Positions 12,514-24,700 of a stretch of DNA of 64,000 bases are shown here, piece after piece (within the stretch, counting starts at the first letter, position 1; every line of letters begins with the position of its first letter). The notes under the pieces are model-generated. The model searched no databases, was not told the origin of the DNA, and saw only the letters and a list, made by a program, of their open reading frames with translations. The stretch is from Diphasiastrum complanatum (lineage: Eukaryota; Streptophyta; Lycopodiopsida; Lycopodiales; Lycopodiaceae). The stretch is from positions 12,301,040-12,365,039 of the forward strand of contig CM055100.1 in assembly GCA_029204225.1 (NCBI GenBank), written 5' to 3'. Position numbers and translations under genes: made by a program.

Positions 12514-14290
12514 TTAATATAAAATATAAAGATTTAGAATAAAGATTGTAATCATTAATCTTGATTACTTGTGGTCAAATTGTTATGTAGTTTTGAATGA
12601 AGACAATGATGTGGCAACTGACAACAAAAAATTTCTAAATACCGCGATCATCAAGGACTTGAAAATGTCTTCTTCTTCAACAAGTTCAAAGCTCAGGAAT
12701 AAGTTTTCAAAACGACATGATAAAACTAACAAATTGAGCTTGGTACAATCTGAAGCATTATATCTAACAAACGAAAATAGTCAAAAAACAAGAAAATTAA
12801 CTAGTGCAACATGTTGTTTTTCAAGATTAAGCAATTCAAATATATGACATGCATTCCAATAATAGAGGTGGTTTATTTGTGGATTAAATTTGGGTGAAGT
12901 TTGGAAATTAGAATAGTACAACAACATACGAAAAATATTTGAAATTTGATTTGACTAATGAAAGTGGCGACGACACAATCACACTTCTATCGACAAAATT
13001 TATTTTCACAAATTTATGTATTTAATTTTTTATTATCGTATTTCGATTAAATATTTTGCAATGGTTGAGAAAAATTTGAAGAGTGAAGGAAGAAGTTCAA
13101 GTTACACTCTCATTCTACAACCATCTACAACGATTACAAAATTGCCGCAATTTAATACTTGTTAGACATTTTTTTTTCGAGATCAGTCTTCAAAGGTCTT
13201 ATGAATATTGCAAAAAAGTTATATAACAAAATCTTGGAAGAAACGAGCCCACATTGCTAGCAATAGTAGCTATTACGACGATTGAAGTTGGACCACATTA
13301 TTTAAATCAAGATGCAGTAATCGTTGTAGATGGATTGACAAGAAAGACAAAATTGGTGTAAATATATTTTAGAATTTTAATAGAATGTTATTTTAAATAT
13401 TTCACATGTACTTTATACAAAAGAATTGTGTGTTTTTATTATTTCCAAATAACCTTTTGGTCATCTCGTAGAGCTGATTACATGAAGATTGTTAATGGAT
13501 TTCATGAGAAAGGGAAAACAATTTTTGGCTTAAAAAATTTGGACATTTGAAAACAGGCAAATCTATCATAATTGTCATTTGTGAAGTTCCAAAAGGATCT
13601 ATTGTAGAAGAATTAGAAAAAGTCTTCAAAATGCATGTTGAACCAAAGGCAATCAACAATGAGATAACTTTGATTTTTTTTCTCTCCTAGTTAATATCGT
13701 TGCCTATGATAGACAAAATTAGCAAACTTGCAATTGGATTATGCATTCAACTTTTAGGTTTAAAGAACATTGGTGGTGACTGGAATCAATCAAAGTTCTT
13801 ATGAGGTCGTTTGTTCAATATGCAAAATTTTGAACTTTGTAAACAAAGAAAACTCAACATATGGTTGTAATTGTTAAAAAAAAAAAAACTCACTAAAAAA
13901 GTTGAAATTTATGAACGGAGGCTATAAAATTAGATGATTTTTCAATTGAAATCATTCTAGCTGATACATGGTTGATTCAATTTTGGAACTAGGAACACCA
14001 TTTTACAATAGGAGGAGATAGAAAATGACTTTGTTCAAAATTGATGCAAGTGAAGGTGATAGAAAATTCTTGTGCAAATGCTAATTGTATGATTATTGGT
14101 TTTGATAGATTAAAGACAATAGCAAAATAGAATAGACGTTATCAATTAGTTTTAGTAAATTAAAGTTGATTTGATATTTAATATTTTGTTAGTTCTTCTT
14201 AGCTTGATAATCATGGAATTTTATGTTTTTCATCTACAATGAGAAACAATATTAGCACAAAAGATTATAGAGCAAAAGACTATATAGATC

Positions 14291-14358
<68 letters not shown>

Positions 14359-16743
14359 TATAGTCAATTATATATATATTTGGATATCACACCAACGTGC
14401 TAGCCAATTAGCTAAAAAAAACTAATCTTTTTTATAATTTTTTTGTAGGTTGCTCTAGCGTGCTAACTTTAATAACTTTATAAATATTTTTTTATAATAA
14501 AAGTAAACCTATATTTAAAAAATAGCAAATAGACTTAAATAATTCCATCAAAAGACACTTTTTATTTTTTAAATATTGGTTTAATTTGATCACAATTTTT
14601 TTTTATGAGTATTACGTAAAGGCTAACACGTCGGTGTGCGTTACAAAAGGAACTTTAAAAAAAAATCAAAAATTTTAATTTTTTTAACTTAAGAATAATT
14701 AGAAGATAATTTTTTTTTTGCAACCAACTCAGCTAGCACACAAGCATGCTCGCCGAATCAGCTCAAAAAAAAAACTTGCATTTTTTAGAAGAAAAAATTG
14801 TAGACTAGCATGCCGACATGCGAGCTTTTACAATTTCATGAACATTTTTTCATGATTAAAATAAACCATATTTAAAGAGGAACAAAGATATTGTAGTGGA
14901 CCTATGTTTAAAATTTGATAAATAGTAGTGGCATAAAAAGATTCGCACACCATGAGCTACCATTTTGTTGGATAATGGATAAAAGAATTCATAGAAAATT
15001 TACTCGCAAAATTCACAGAAAATTTACTTGTAGAATGTCAAAACCCGTAAAATTTGATCTAGTAATGTGCGCATGATACTACAATTCCAAAATTCAAGCT
15101 CTTAGAAAACTTTTAATAATAGAAAATTTTATTTTTAGTAAAGTAGTTTTGACTATTTCTTTGTAACCAAGTTTCAAATCCGTGGTAGCCAAAATGATCA
15201 TGGTGTAATATGGAATTCAAATGTGCCAATTTCTGTACAAAATAAAGATCACAAAATAGAACACTTTTTGGACGAATATATATGTATAGACAACTACATG
15301 CTATAACATATAAAACAAATCCATAGACATAAAAAAACTTGCAATAAGAAAAACAAAACCAAATGCAGATTTCACTTTCTAAAACCACCCCATGGTAGAA
15401 ACAAAAATATTGCGCCCATTTGATGAATATATAGACATAGAAACAAAACAATTATATGAGCAAATATGTAGTAATATGTACATAGAATTTGAAGAGATAA
15501 CTGTAGACATAGAGATAGATGCCGCTACATGGATAACATCTATTGGACTCAATGAAAGCAAGTACATACAAGTCTACAAGCACTACAAACCAAAAATATT
15601 TATATGAAGGAAACCAAAAGATACATATACATTAAATCAACTACTTGTGGAATGCAAACATTGATATCCAATACATCCTAGATTCTTATGTGGCAACAAG
15701 CTAACATCCACTTTTGTATCTGCCATTTGTTGGATCTAAGCAAAATTTGATAAGGGACAACCAATCTTGGCATGATGCCTATTACCAAAACATACAAATT
15801 ATATTACACAATAAAACAAAATTCAACTATGACTACAAAAAAAATTCAAAACATTGATATCGATTGGAATGATTTTGAAAATCCTCAAGACATAATTCAA
15901 ACATCAAGCCAATACATCATCAGTAGATTCAAAGGTTGAGCACTTGAATTAGCATTGGATTTTTCTCAAAAGCCATCATCACAAACTCAAAAAATCAACA
16001 ACACCGAGCAGAACTTCACATACACTATATTGAGTATCAGAGGTTAACATTCAAAATGAAGATATACTAAAAAATGCACAGTAATACATAGAAAGAAAGT
16101 TAATTTGGATAAAAAAATCCATTTAATATTGCCAAAAGCATTAATTATGGCTTACACATGAAAAACATCTTACAATATCAGAGGAACAACTATGCATTCT
16201 ACACTACACCTACCAATCAACACAAAAACACTGTCATTGTCATAAGAAGAGCTTAACAAATTAGCAACATTATATTCGAGCAGTCTAAAGTACATGCCAT
16301 GTTGTGACCCATGCATATCTTTGACTTTAGACTTCTATTCAACTTCATCTTTGGACTTATAAACAAAATTGGAAGTAGTGTGATAGCAAATTTTCTGGTG
16401 ATTAATTCTACCCTCCAAATAAACGCCCTATATTGCATCAAAACTAACTCTTCGTTACCTACTAAGGCAAAGCTACCCGCAACCTATTATGCACATAAGT
16501 CATTTCTTATTGGTTGCACACTTCTAGAAGTAATCTATACCATTGATCTCAATCTAGGATCAATATGAATGGAAGAACACATTCTCCAAAGTGTATTGGG
16601 AGGATGATTTCTCAGATTAGCCCACATATATTGCACCTTGGTGAGCTAATGCGAGCTCTAAAATAGTATAAGTAGGAAATATTTTTACTCCTAAACAATC
16701 TCGTTGTAGTTATGTACGTAGTCAAATTCTAGCATCTAGGATT
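12514..16743. other. AT-rich DNA without a supported gene
   Basis: The composition is strongly AT-rich with many A/T homopolymers. A patchwork of plus-strand readings at about 13,180-14,130 (for example VVDGLTRKTKLV and FHEKGK) looks like decayed coding sequence of unknown type; the frames shift and contain stops. A (TA)n run lies at 14,294-14,352. A plus-strand open stretch at 15,392-15,607 (71 codons) has no recognised domain. No RNA gene is recognised. Confidence 0.4.
14294..14352. repeat. (TA)n microsatellite
   Basis: About 29 uninterrupted TA units, followed by an imperfect continuation to about 14,385. Confidence 0.95.
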
Positions 16744-17298
16744 TTATGATCTATTGATTAAGATTTCATAGAAAAGTAGTTGGAGTAGTGCAAGCGGCAT
16801 ATAGTAGGCCAATACCACCCGAGGAAGCAGGCAAAGAAATATGTCGCTTAGAAAATTAACCTTCATAAGTGTCAAAGGTGCATGGCCCCAAAAGTCAATC
16901 AAATATGCCCAATAAAGTATCATCAAAATATCAAAGTAATGGTAATATGTCTGGTGAAGGAGAAACACAACGTAGAAGATAGCCATGATGTTGGGCAAAG
17001 CACTGAGTGAGAATTCCAAATGCAACATGCGATTTCCAAGCTTTGGTAACATACTAGAGTCACGAGCAAATCCATTGAGAGCATCCCGCGTAAATGAAGT
17101 GACATACATACCTAGGAGAACCGATGGAAACACCAATTGCCTTAATGCCATGCTCATGAGTAATGAACCCTGCAGGTAATGAGATATCTTTTGGAAGGCA
17201 TTACTGAGTTGAAATTGGATATTTAGCCTAGTCGAATACAAACGTGTTAATTGCTTGTAAATCTTGTGTGGGCGTAGGTGTGGTCTAATATCTTTCAA
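16744..17298 (-). CDS. Unknown hydrophobic ORF, possible gene fragment
   Basis: A 184-codon uninterrupted minus-strand frame in AT-rich DNA. The product has a basic N-terminus (RPHKIYKQLTRLYSTR) and then several hydrophobic segments that could be four or five membrane helices (around residues 48-65, 100-118, 120-135, 150-170). I do not recognise the family. It lies upstream of and divergent from the CDKG-type gene, with a few hundred bases between them, but no promoter or intron evidence ties it to transcription. It may be a fragment of a transposed membrane-protein gene, or chance. Confidence 0.25.
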   Translation of the reverse strand: MKDIRPHLRPHKIYKQLTRLYSTRLNIQFQLSNAFQKISHYLQGSLLMSMALRQLVFPSVLLGMYVTSFTRDALNGFARDSSMLPKLGNRMLHLEFSLSALPNIMAIFYVVFLLHQTYYHYFDILMILYWAYLIDFWGHAPLTLMKVNFLSDIFLCLLPRVVLAYYMPLALLQLLFYEILINRS

Positions 17299-17708
17299 GG
17301 AGTTTTTATTCCTTGGCGACGATATTGTAGTTGTATGTCACGCGGATGCCGATGTACATGATTGTGCACTATACAATAATTGCATGTCACTCACCATATG
17401 TCACATGCACGCTACTAGTTTTGTGTATATTGATTATGCATCACTATTGGAAAAATTTCAACCAATCAACAACATTTGCACTATCTAAGAATTTTTACCC
17501 CAACCAACATTTGCCACTACTAAAGAGTTTATAACCAGTCAACAATTGCCACCTGGGCAGCTTTGATTAGTCGAGGCCCAAGCGGGGAGGGCAAGGGCTT
17601 TTAAGCGGAAATGGCTCTTGTTAGTGAGAGAGATATATCGTATAGCTCGCTAGCCTCATCTCTACATCCAGAAAGCGAAGTGGATTTGCTGCTGCTGCTG
17701 CTGCTGCT
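17299..17708 (+). promoter_or_regulatory. Probable promoter and 5' leader of the CDKG-type gene
   Basis: This is the upstream region of the kinase gene, with TTTATAAC near 17,528 as a weak TATA candidate and a rise in G+C after 17,570 that looks like a leader. An upstream ATG at 17,611 opens a 73-codon frame. A (CTG)7 run at about 17,688-17,708 ends directly at another ATG (17,709). The transcription start cannot be fixed from sequence. Confidence 0.35.
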
Positions 17709-17766
17709 ATGGAGGGGCGCGATCGGACCATCATGGAGGAGCTTATTAGAGGAGATGATGCTGGCG
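17709..17766 (+). CDS. Possible alternative first coding exon of the kinase gene
   Basis: ATG at 17,709 opens 19 codons plus one base, then GTTTGT at 17,767 can serve as a splice donor. A strong pyrimidine-rich acceptor (TTTTTCCCCCCTGTAG) ends at 18,166. Joining the two keeps the frame into the ATG at 18,169, adding 20 residues to the kinase N-terminus. Unspliced, the same ATG gives a 27-codon upstream ORF that stops at TAA. It could therefore be a coding exon, or a 5' UTR exon with a uORF. The in-frame join is seen; its use is inferred. Confidence 0.35.
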
Positions 17767-18168
17767 GTTTGTTGTTTTCTTCCTCATCGTAATTCGTTCA
17801 TCGCATTTATCCGAGTCCATTGGCTTTGGTAACATCTTTTTCCCCATAACTCGAGATTTTTGGCTGCCTTGCACCTTTTTAAGTTTCCAAAACCCTCAAT
17901 GGTGTGAAGCCTGTCTGTGGTCTGGTTCAGTGTTGTTTGTTTCACTTCCGCCTCCGTCTTTGAAATCTTGCACAAAATAGAGCCAGGCTTACGTTTTCTT
18001 TTGCCCTAAAATTTGCGCATACAGTTTGAGGCCTTTAGCCATGAGCGGCTCCTTCGGTTATTACTTCGAGCATGCTTTTAAAGGAAGAAAAAGGAATTTG
18101 CTGGCCGTGATTGACTAAGGATTTGAAGCAAAGACGTTGCAGCCGTGTTATTTTTCCCCCCTGTAGCA

Positions 18169-20060
18169 ATGGCCACAAGCAGACACCATTTGACCCCCTC
18201 CAGAAGTTCAAGAATCAGGGTTTCTTCTTCTGCGACATCCTTTGCTTCCGCAGAGCGTGATGGGGGGCTGGAGCGGGATCACGAGTCCAGCACAATGAGA
18301 GACAAAGACTGGGACACTGAAAGAGAGCATATGTCTAATGCAAGGGAGCCTGTTTCTTTCAAGGAAAAGGACAGAGGGGAAAGGGTAAGAGAAAGGGATC
18401 GAGAATATGAACGATCAAGACACAGGGATCAAGAAAGAGAACGTGATCGGGCAAGAGATAGGGAGCGAGATGTACCATCCAGGTCACAGGTCCGATATTC
18501 TGAGATAGACCGCCATCAGAGTCCCCTTCAGAGACCTAGTCCTGCTCATGGTATCGCCACAGGTTTTTCTCACCCCACTTCAACTTCCAGCAGCAGCAGT
18601 TCAGATCGCAGTGAAGGTTTGCAGGCTGCGGTGAGCTCAGGTCTGGAAACAGAAGTAAAAGAACGAAGAAAGGATTGGGACAGAGAGCCAGGAGAATTAT
18701 CCAGTGGAAGCAGGTCTGAAGATGGGGCCCTTCCAGGAAGACAGGACAGTGAGAGTCCTGTGCCAAGGAAAAGGAAATATTCTCCAATTGTATGGGACCT
18801 GGATGAAAAGCAAACAGGATTGAAGCCCTCTGGTGGTTCAGGATCTGCTAGGATTGGCGAAGCACGTCAGAGGTTGAGTACAACGCCTCCTATTTCGACT
18901 GCAATGACTAGCTTAGCTTCCCCCTCTCCTCCTCCCCCACCTTCTCTTCCGCCTTCTATGCACCAAACTCCTTCCCCTGGAGCTAATACTGGACAGTCAT
19001 CCTTGTTGAACAGGTCAATTACACCATCCCCTTCTTCCCTGGTCTCTCCCCAGGCTAATATTGAAAAGAGTGCAGAAAGAATTACCAATGATGTGCAGGT
19101 GGAGGACATTGTACTCTCTCCTAGCTCTGAGGAGTTGCCTGAGCCTGGACAGTTTTTGCCAGAGAGCCCCAGAATTGACGATGAAGATCAAGAAGTACCT
19201 CATGTACCAGTGACGATAGCAGCTTCAAGGTGGGCAGAAGAAATATCCTCGCCAAAGTCTGCAAGGTCTCCTTCAGGAAAAGTAAGGGCACGAAAGTTTG
19301 CAAGTCTAGACAGTGAAGAGGAAGGATTTTCTCCAGAGCAGGATGGATCGCGTAGTGGACATAGCACGTCACCAGAGCCCGGAGAATATATAAAGGAGAA
19401 GACAGAAGTTAATTCAGGGAAAGTAAAAGGATTTAGCAATGATTCAGGTGCACCTCGTGTAGGTGGATCAAAAGATTTTGAAGTTGATGTTAGAATGGAG
19501 GAGCTCTCCGAGGAAGAGCTTAATAAAAGAGAATTGATGGAGCTTGATGATGAAGTGGACACAGAAGATATTTTGGAAGAGCAGCGGCCTGAGCTTGAAT
19601 CCGATGGTGATCATTCTCCTCTCACTCCAGCGCCTCCTCCACATCAACGGTCTATTGACATGTTGAAGGGGTGTAGGAGTGTTGATGAATTTGAAAGGTT
19701 GAATAAAATTGACGAGGGAACTTATGGTGTAGTATACCGTGCTCGGGATAAGAACACAGGGGAGATAGTAGCATTGAAGAAGGTCAAAATGGAAAAAGAA
19801 AGGGAGGGTTTTCCAATGACATCGCTTCGGGAAATCAATGTCCTACTCTCATTTCACCACCCATCAGTGGTTGACGTTAAGGAAGTGGTAGTGGGTAGTA
19901 ACCTGGATAGCATCTTCATGGTGATGGAGTACATGGAACATGATCTTAAAAGTCTTATGGAGACCATGAAGCAACCTTTCAGTCAAAGTGAAGTGAAATG
20001 CCTGATGTTGCAGCTCTTTGAAGGAGTCAAGTACCTGCATGATAATTGGGTGTTGCATCG
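18169..20060 (+). CDS. CDKG2: Kinase gene exon 1 (regulatory N-terminus and N-lobe)
   Basis: The start is ATG 18,169, three bases after the acceptor CTGTAG at 18,161-18,166; the open frame upstream contains only a GTG (18,145) and pyrimidine tract, so it is probably intronic. The exon holds the whole disordered region, rich in Ser-Pro sites and in Arg-Glu/Arg-Asp repeats (about residues 80-115), and the kinase N-lobe up to His630. The donor is CATCG|GTTGGT at 20,061, splitting the Arg codon of HRD. Read through, the intron would add 15 foreign residues and stop at 20,104-20,106, giving a kinase without an active site. Confidence 0.93.
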
Positions 20061-21651
20061 GTTGGTTGCTATAACCCCTCTTTCCATTGTTAGCATATTC
20101 TACTGAATACAAGTATTTGATCAAGGGGTGTGAGTCTCAAGATGATTAGGTGCATTTATATCAACTGATTTGTCCATGTTATTGTTGATATGATTAGTTT
20201 TTGTAGTTTTTTACGTTATTGATGCAACTATTCTAGCTTGGTATTTCAATCATGCTTATCAAATAGATCCACAATTGAAGCTATTTCACAGAGCCATATT
20301 ATACACAAAAACTATGGCCTTTAGGGGCCCACTTGGCCCAGTAGCTATCCTCTCTCGCGTTAGTTTTATTTGAGCAAGCTAAACTGGTGAAATATTCATG
20401 GTGGTGACTTCATTCAATTGACATCTTACGTCAGTGCTATCTTGTTTCGTGGCTGAGTCTACCCTTCATTTTGGGTCAGGAGAAATGATAGAAACTAGTG
20501 TTTCCACCTAGCTCAGGAGTCAGAATCAACCTTTTTAGAATCAGATGAATTGGATGAATTGTGGTTCTGGGTCCATCTTGAAAGAATCTGCGAGAAAGTT
20601 TTTAAGATATAATCAAAAAAAAGTTTCTAAAATCTTATAGATATTAGATTTCTGATGAATATATTCATTTCAAAGTTTGTTGTTGCTTGTAGAAAGCTGA
20701 AGGCTGAAGCCTAATTAGTGTTCAAAGAATCACAATTGTACATGACAATGGTGAATGGACACAGTTCAAACTCCACAAACTGCATTCCTTGTTCCAACTT
20801 CCACTTAACATTGTAATTTATGATTTATCCATGATCCATCATCAAACATCCATCACACAGTACACTAGGTAAACATTTGAATACAAATCAAAACTTTGAA
20901 AAGCAAAATCGAAGAATTGTTGATGATTAGCACAATCAATGAATCGTTCATAATCAAGGAACCATTTTTTTTTCTTGGGTACGATTTTTTGCAATTCAAA
21001 TCCATCCCGACCGATTCACTGATGAATCGTGATTTGTTTGCCAAGGAATTGTGGTTTGTGGAAACACTATTCATTGCTCTTTGTATAAGTTCACAAAAGC
21101 TAATGTGGGCTTTTCTCTATGCATGTGATTTCCACCTACTCTTTGGGTGTTGATAATGTGGGTAGGAATACTACAATGCTATGCAAGTCGATGGTTTAAT
21201 TCTACATGGATGGACTCCTTAGAGCTAAACATTGCATTTCTTTTATTATGTTTAGATTTTATTTTATAATGACCATTGATATATAGAAACTATGATCCTT
21301 AAATATCTCTTAATAGATGAGGTTGTTGCCATCACCTCTATAACAAATGCGCATATATGTTGTTACTCATAATATCATCATCTTTGTTGTCGTAGTTTTG
21401 AGGGTATTATTTGATGATATCCTATCACAAGTGTACTATCTGTCTTGTACAGTACGATGCGCATTTGCAATTGTCACAACATCCAACAAACTGTTTGCAA
21501 GTATCTCTTTATAGATTGTGTAACATATAAGGAATCGAGTATAACATGCTTCATTGTAGAGTTTCAAATGCTACACTGTGAATCTCACTGCAAGAATTTG
21601 AAACAAAGAAAAATGTTCATGCATGACAACACTATATTTTCATCTGATGGT

Positions 21652-21709
<58 letters not shown>

Positions 21710-24700
21710 ACACACACACACACACACACACAAGACGATGTAACATTTTTTTGTACAAAAAACATTAATAAAGCTTCTTCTTGTCTTTCTCTTTTCTGTC
21801 TCCTCCGCACATATGTTTGTGAGCTTTTGACAAACATGACTCATTCATGATTATTTCTAGAAGCTAAGTATTATAATTGCATGAATTAGATGCAAGTTTG
21901 TTAGTTGCTTTACCCTCCATTAGCATGCAATAATATAGTTGGTAGGTATCATTGGACTACATGACCACCTTAGCTTTCAGTTGGGGAACAAGGAGTTTTG
22001 TAACATGTTTAATATGGATACAGAGATTTGAAGACTTCAAATTTGCTCCTCAACAATCGAGGGGAGTTGAAGATATGCGACTTTGGGTTGGCTCGTCAAT
22101 ATGGCAGTCCTCTGAAAACCTACACGCGCATGGTTGTCACCCTTTGGTATAGGTACTTTGCTGTGTAGAATGGAATTGTCTGCTTTGCAAACAGTTTTTC
22201 CCTTGTAATTCTAGTTATTGTAGTTTAAGCCTCATCCATTCATGTGGAAGGGTTTGTTTAAGGCTTTCTTTGATTACTTGATTTTGTTTTTGGGAAAAGA
22301 GCACCAGAGTTGTTGCTTGGAGCAAAAAAGTATTCAACAGCGATCGACATGTGGTCATTGGGCTGCATCATGGCGGAGTTTTTGGCCAAAGAGCCACTGT
22401 TTAATGGAAAGTCAGAAATTGACCAGATTGATAAGGTAATTGTTTTTTTGGGCTATTTTAAAGTTGGTAATCTTGGATACTTTTTTGAGCATAGTATTTT
22501 CAAGAATCGAATCAAATTTTGATGTTGAACGATGTTCTTGGTCCTTGAAATTGCATCATCGTAGTCAACCTATTTTCTATACGAAACTGTATTTCAAATT
22601 ACAAAAAACGAATCGTGTCAAGACCACACTAGTCGATTTGTACTTGATGATGCAATCTTCTGATAGCTGTATTAACTATACAATAAACGTACTAATTTAC
22701 AAGTAGTCTCTCCAGGTTTTAAGTGCATGAATCACAACAAATAATACTTAGTCTTGAGTTGTATAACGCAACTAAGTTCTAGATTCTAATTAATTTGTTG
22801 CCTTCAAAGTTCAAACCATATTATTGAGGAAATGTGTTTCTCGGCCCTTTTTGGCTGGGAGACGCGTTTCCTAGCATGCGTCGTTTCTTCAAACCTGGAA
22901 AACGACCATGGGAAACAATCGTTTCTCCAATGGGGAAATGCATTTCCCATCAGGGAAAGGATCGTTTCCCAGAACACATATTAAGGAAAATGTTTACTTA
23001 AAAAAAAAAAACCTTAAAAAAATATGACCTAGACAGGCTAGAAGATGCTGGTTTTGCCCCAAAAAAGCCTAAAAACTGCCAAAAACCTATCCGAAGTGGG
23101 TCATAATCCTACCGCAGGGTCCCTCAAAATTGCTATTCAAACTCAAGTTAGAAACAAATCCTTTTTTTTATTGGAAACCTTTTCCCTCGGAAAACTCCAC
23201 CTCCGGACAACAAGTTGCATTTTTGTGCTATGTAACATCGTGTATGATGCATATTTTGAATTTTCCATTGTATCTAGATTTTATGATGTATCATTTCCTC
23301 GTTTCCTATATCCCACATGTCGCTTCTCCGGGTTCCATAACTATGCTTCAAACGCTCTCGGCCTATCGTTCTATTATAGAACTGCTTGTATTGCAATATC
23401 ACTTGTGCTGGTTCTTTCGACGTAAGGTTGATTTGGATTTGCAATCTGTAACATGGGAGTTGATATCGTAGCATATTCCTCTATAAATCTATGGAAGATA
23501 ACAGTAAATCCTAGGAATGATTTTACATGTCTGATTATTTTCAATATCGGCCATTTAATAATTGCCTTAATTTTATGTTCATCTATCTTCATCCCAAAAG
23601 GGATGATATTCTGACCAAGATAAACTAACTCATGTTTTAATAATGCACACTTGGATTCTTTTGCTCCTATCTAAGAATTCACAAGACAGTTCTAATATGA
23701 TTCACGTGTTCTTTGAAGGTTTGCTGTAGATGATATATCATCTAGAAATACTACCACAAACTTTTCCAAATATTGACGAAATAAATCGTCATCATGTGCT
23801 AGAATGTTGCAGGTGCATTCGTTAATTCGAAAGGTAACACTAGGAATTAGTAATGACCAAAAAACGTGTTCAAAATCCAGTTTTCTGAAGCAATCTGCCA
23901 TGTCATCCATCCTAGGTAATGGATATTTACTTTTAGTAGTTACCTTATTTAACCCCTTAATAGTCCACACACGTATGGAATCCTCCATCCTTTCCCCCCC
24001 TCAAAAGGACAGGAGCACCCAATGGCGATTTACTGGGCTGGACATGTCCCCTCCCTAGATAATTTTCTATTTGATTAGTAACCTCTATCTTCTCTTTCTG
24101 ATTGAATTGGTAAGGTTGTCTTGAGATAGGCTGATGACCTAAAATTGACTCTATTCTGTGGTCTATTGACCTAGTACGTGGTATAGTTTCACAAATCACC
24201 GATTTGAGGGCAATGAATCACCGATTCTGGATCGAATCAGAACTGGCCGATTCGAATCGGTTGGGGACCCAAATTGGTTCTAGTCGGACTTACAGCGAGG
24301 GCCGATTCGTGCCTCATTTCTCAGCAGCATTCTTGGGTGAGATCATCATTCTATTAGTGCTTTACATTCATATGATCAATACACCGTATCTCTATTGGTT
24401 CTATCAGTGTTCTATGTATGTCTCAACTCTACAACAACATGAATAAAACTTTTTGAATAGTGCTTGTTGACAATCAACAATGCATGCATCCATAGACCTT
24501 TAGAACAGCTGCTGTGGGCCTGTGGCTGTGAATTATATTTCCTACCAACATAAAGCAATAATTAAGAAGGATTGGGGTTTAGTGAAACATAAATCCATGA
24601 AAATTTGAAGATTGATAAGTCTACAAGTTGATATCGCACTCTTTTTTGTACTCGAATGAGTTGGGACTATAAGTAGAGCTGACCCACAATGTACTTGTTT

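Noticed and set aside
18145-20106. Single-exon 653-residue kinase protein
   Set aside because: It starts at a GTG inside a pyrimidine tract/acceptor and ends in intron 1; the catalytic loop continues at 22,024 with a perfect splice join.
21445-21850. Open frames of Ser-Leu and Arg-Glu repeats on both strands
   Set aside because: They are translations of the (CT)n(CA)n microsatellite.
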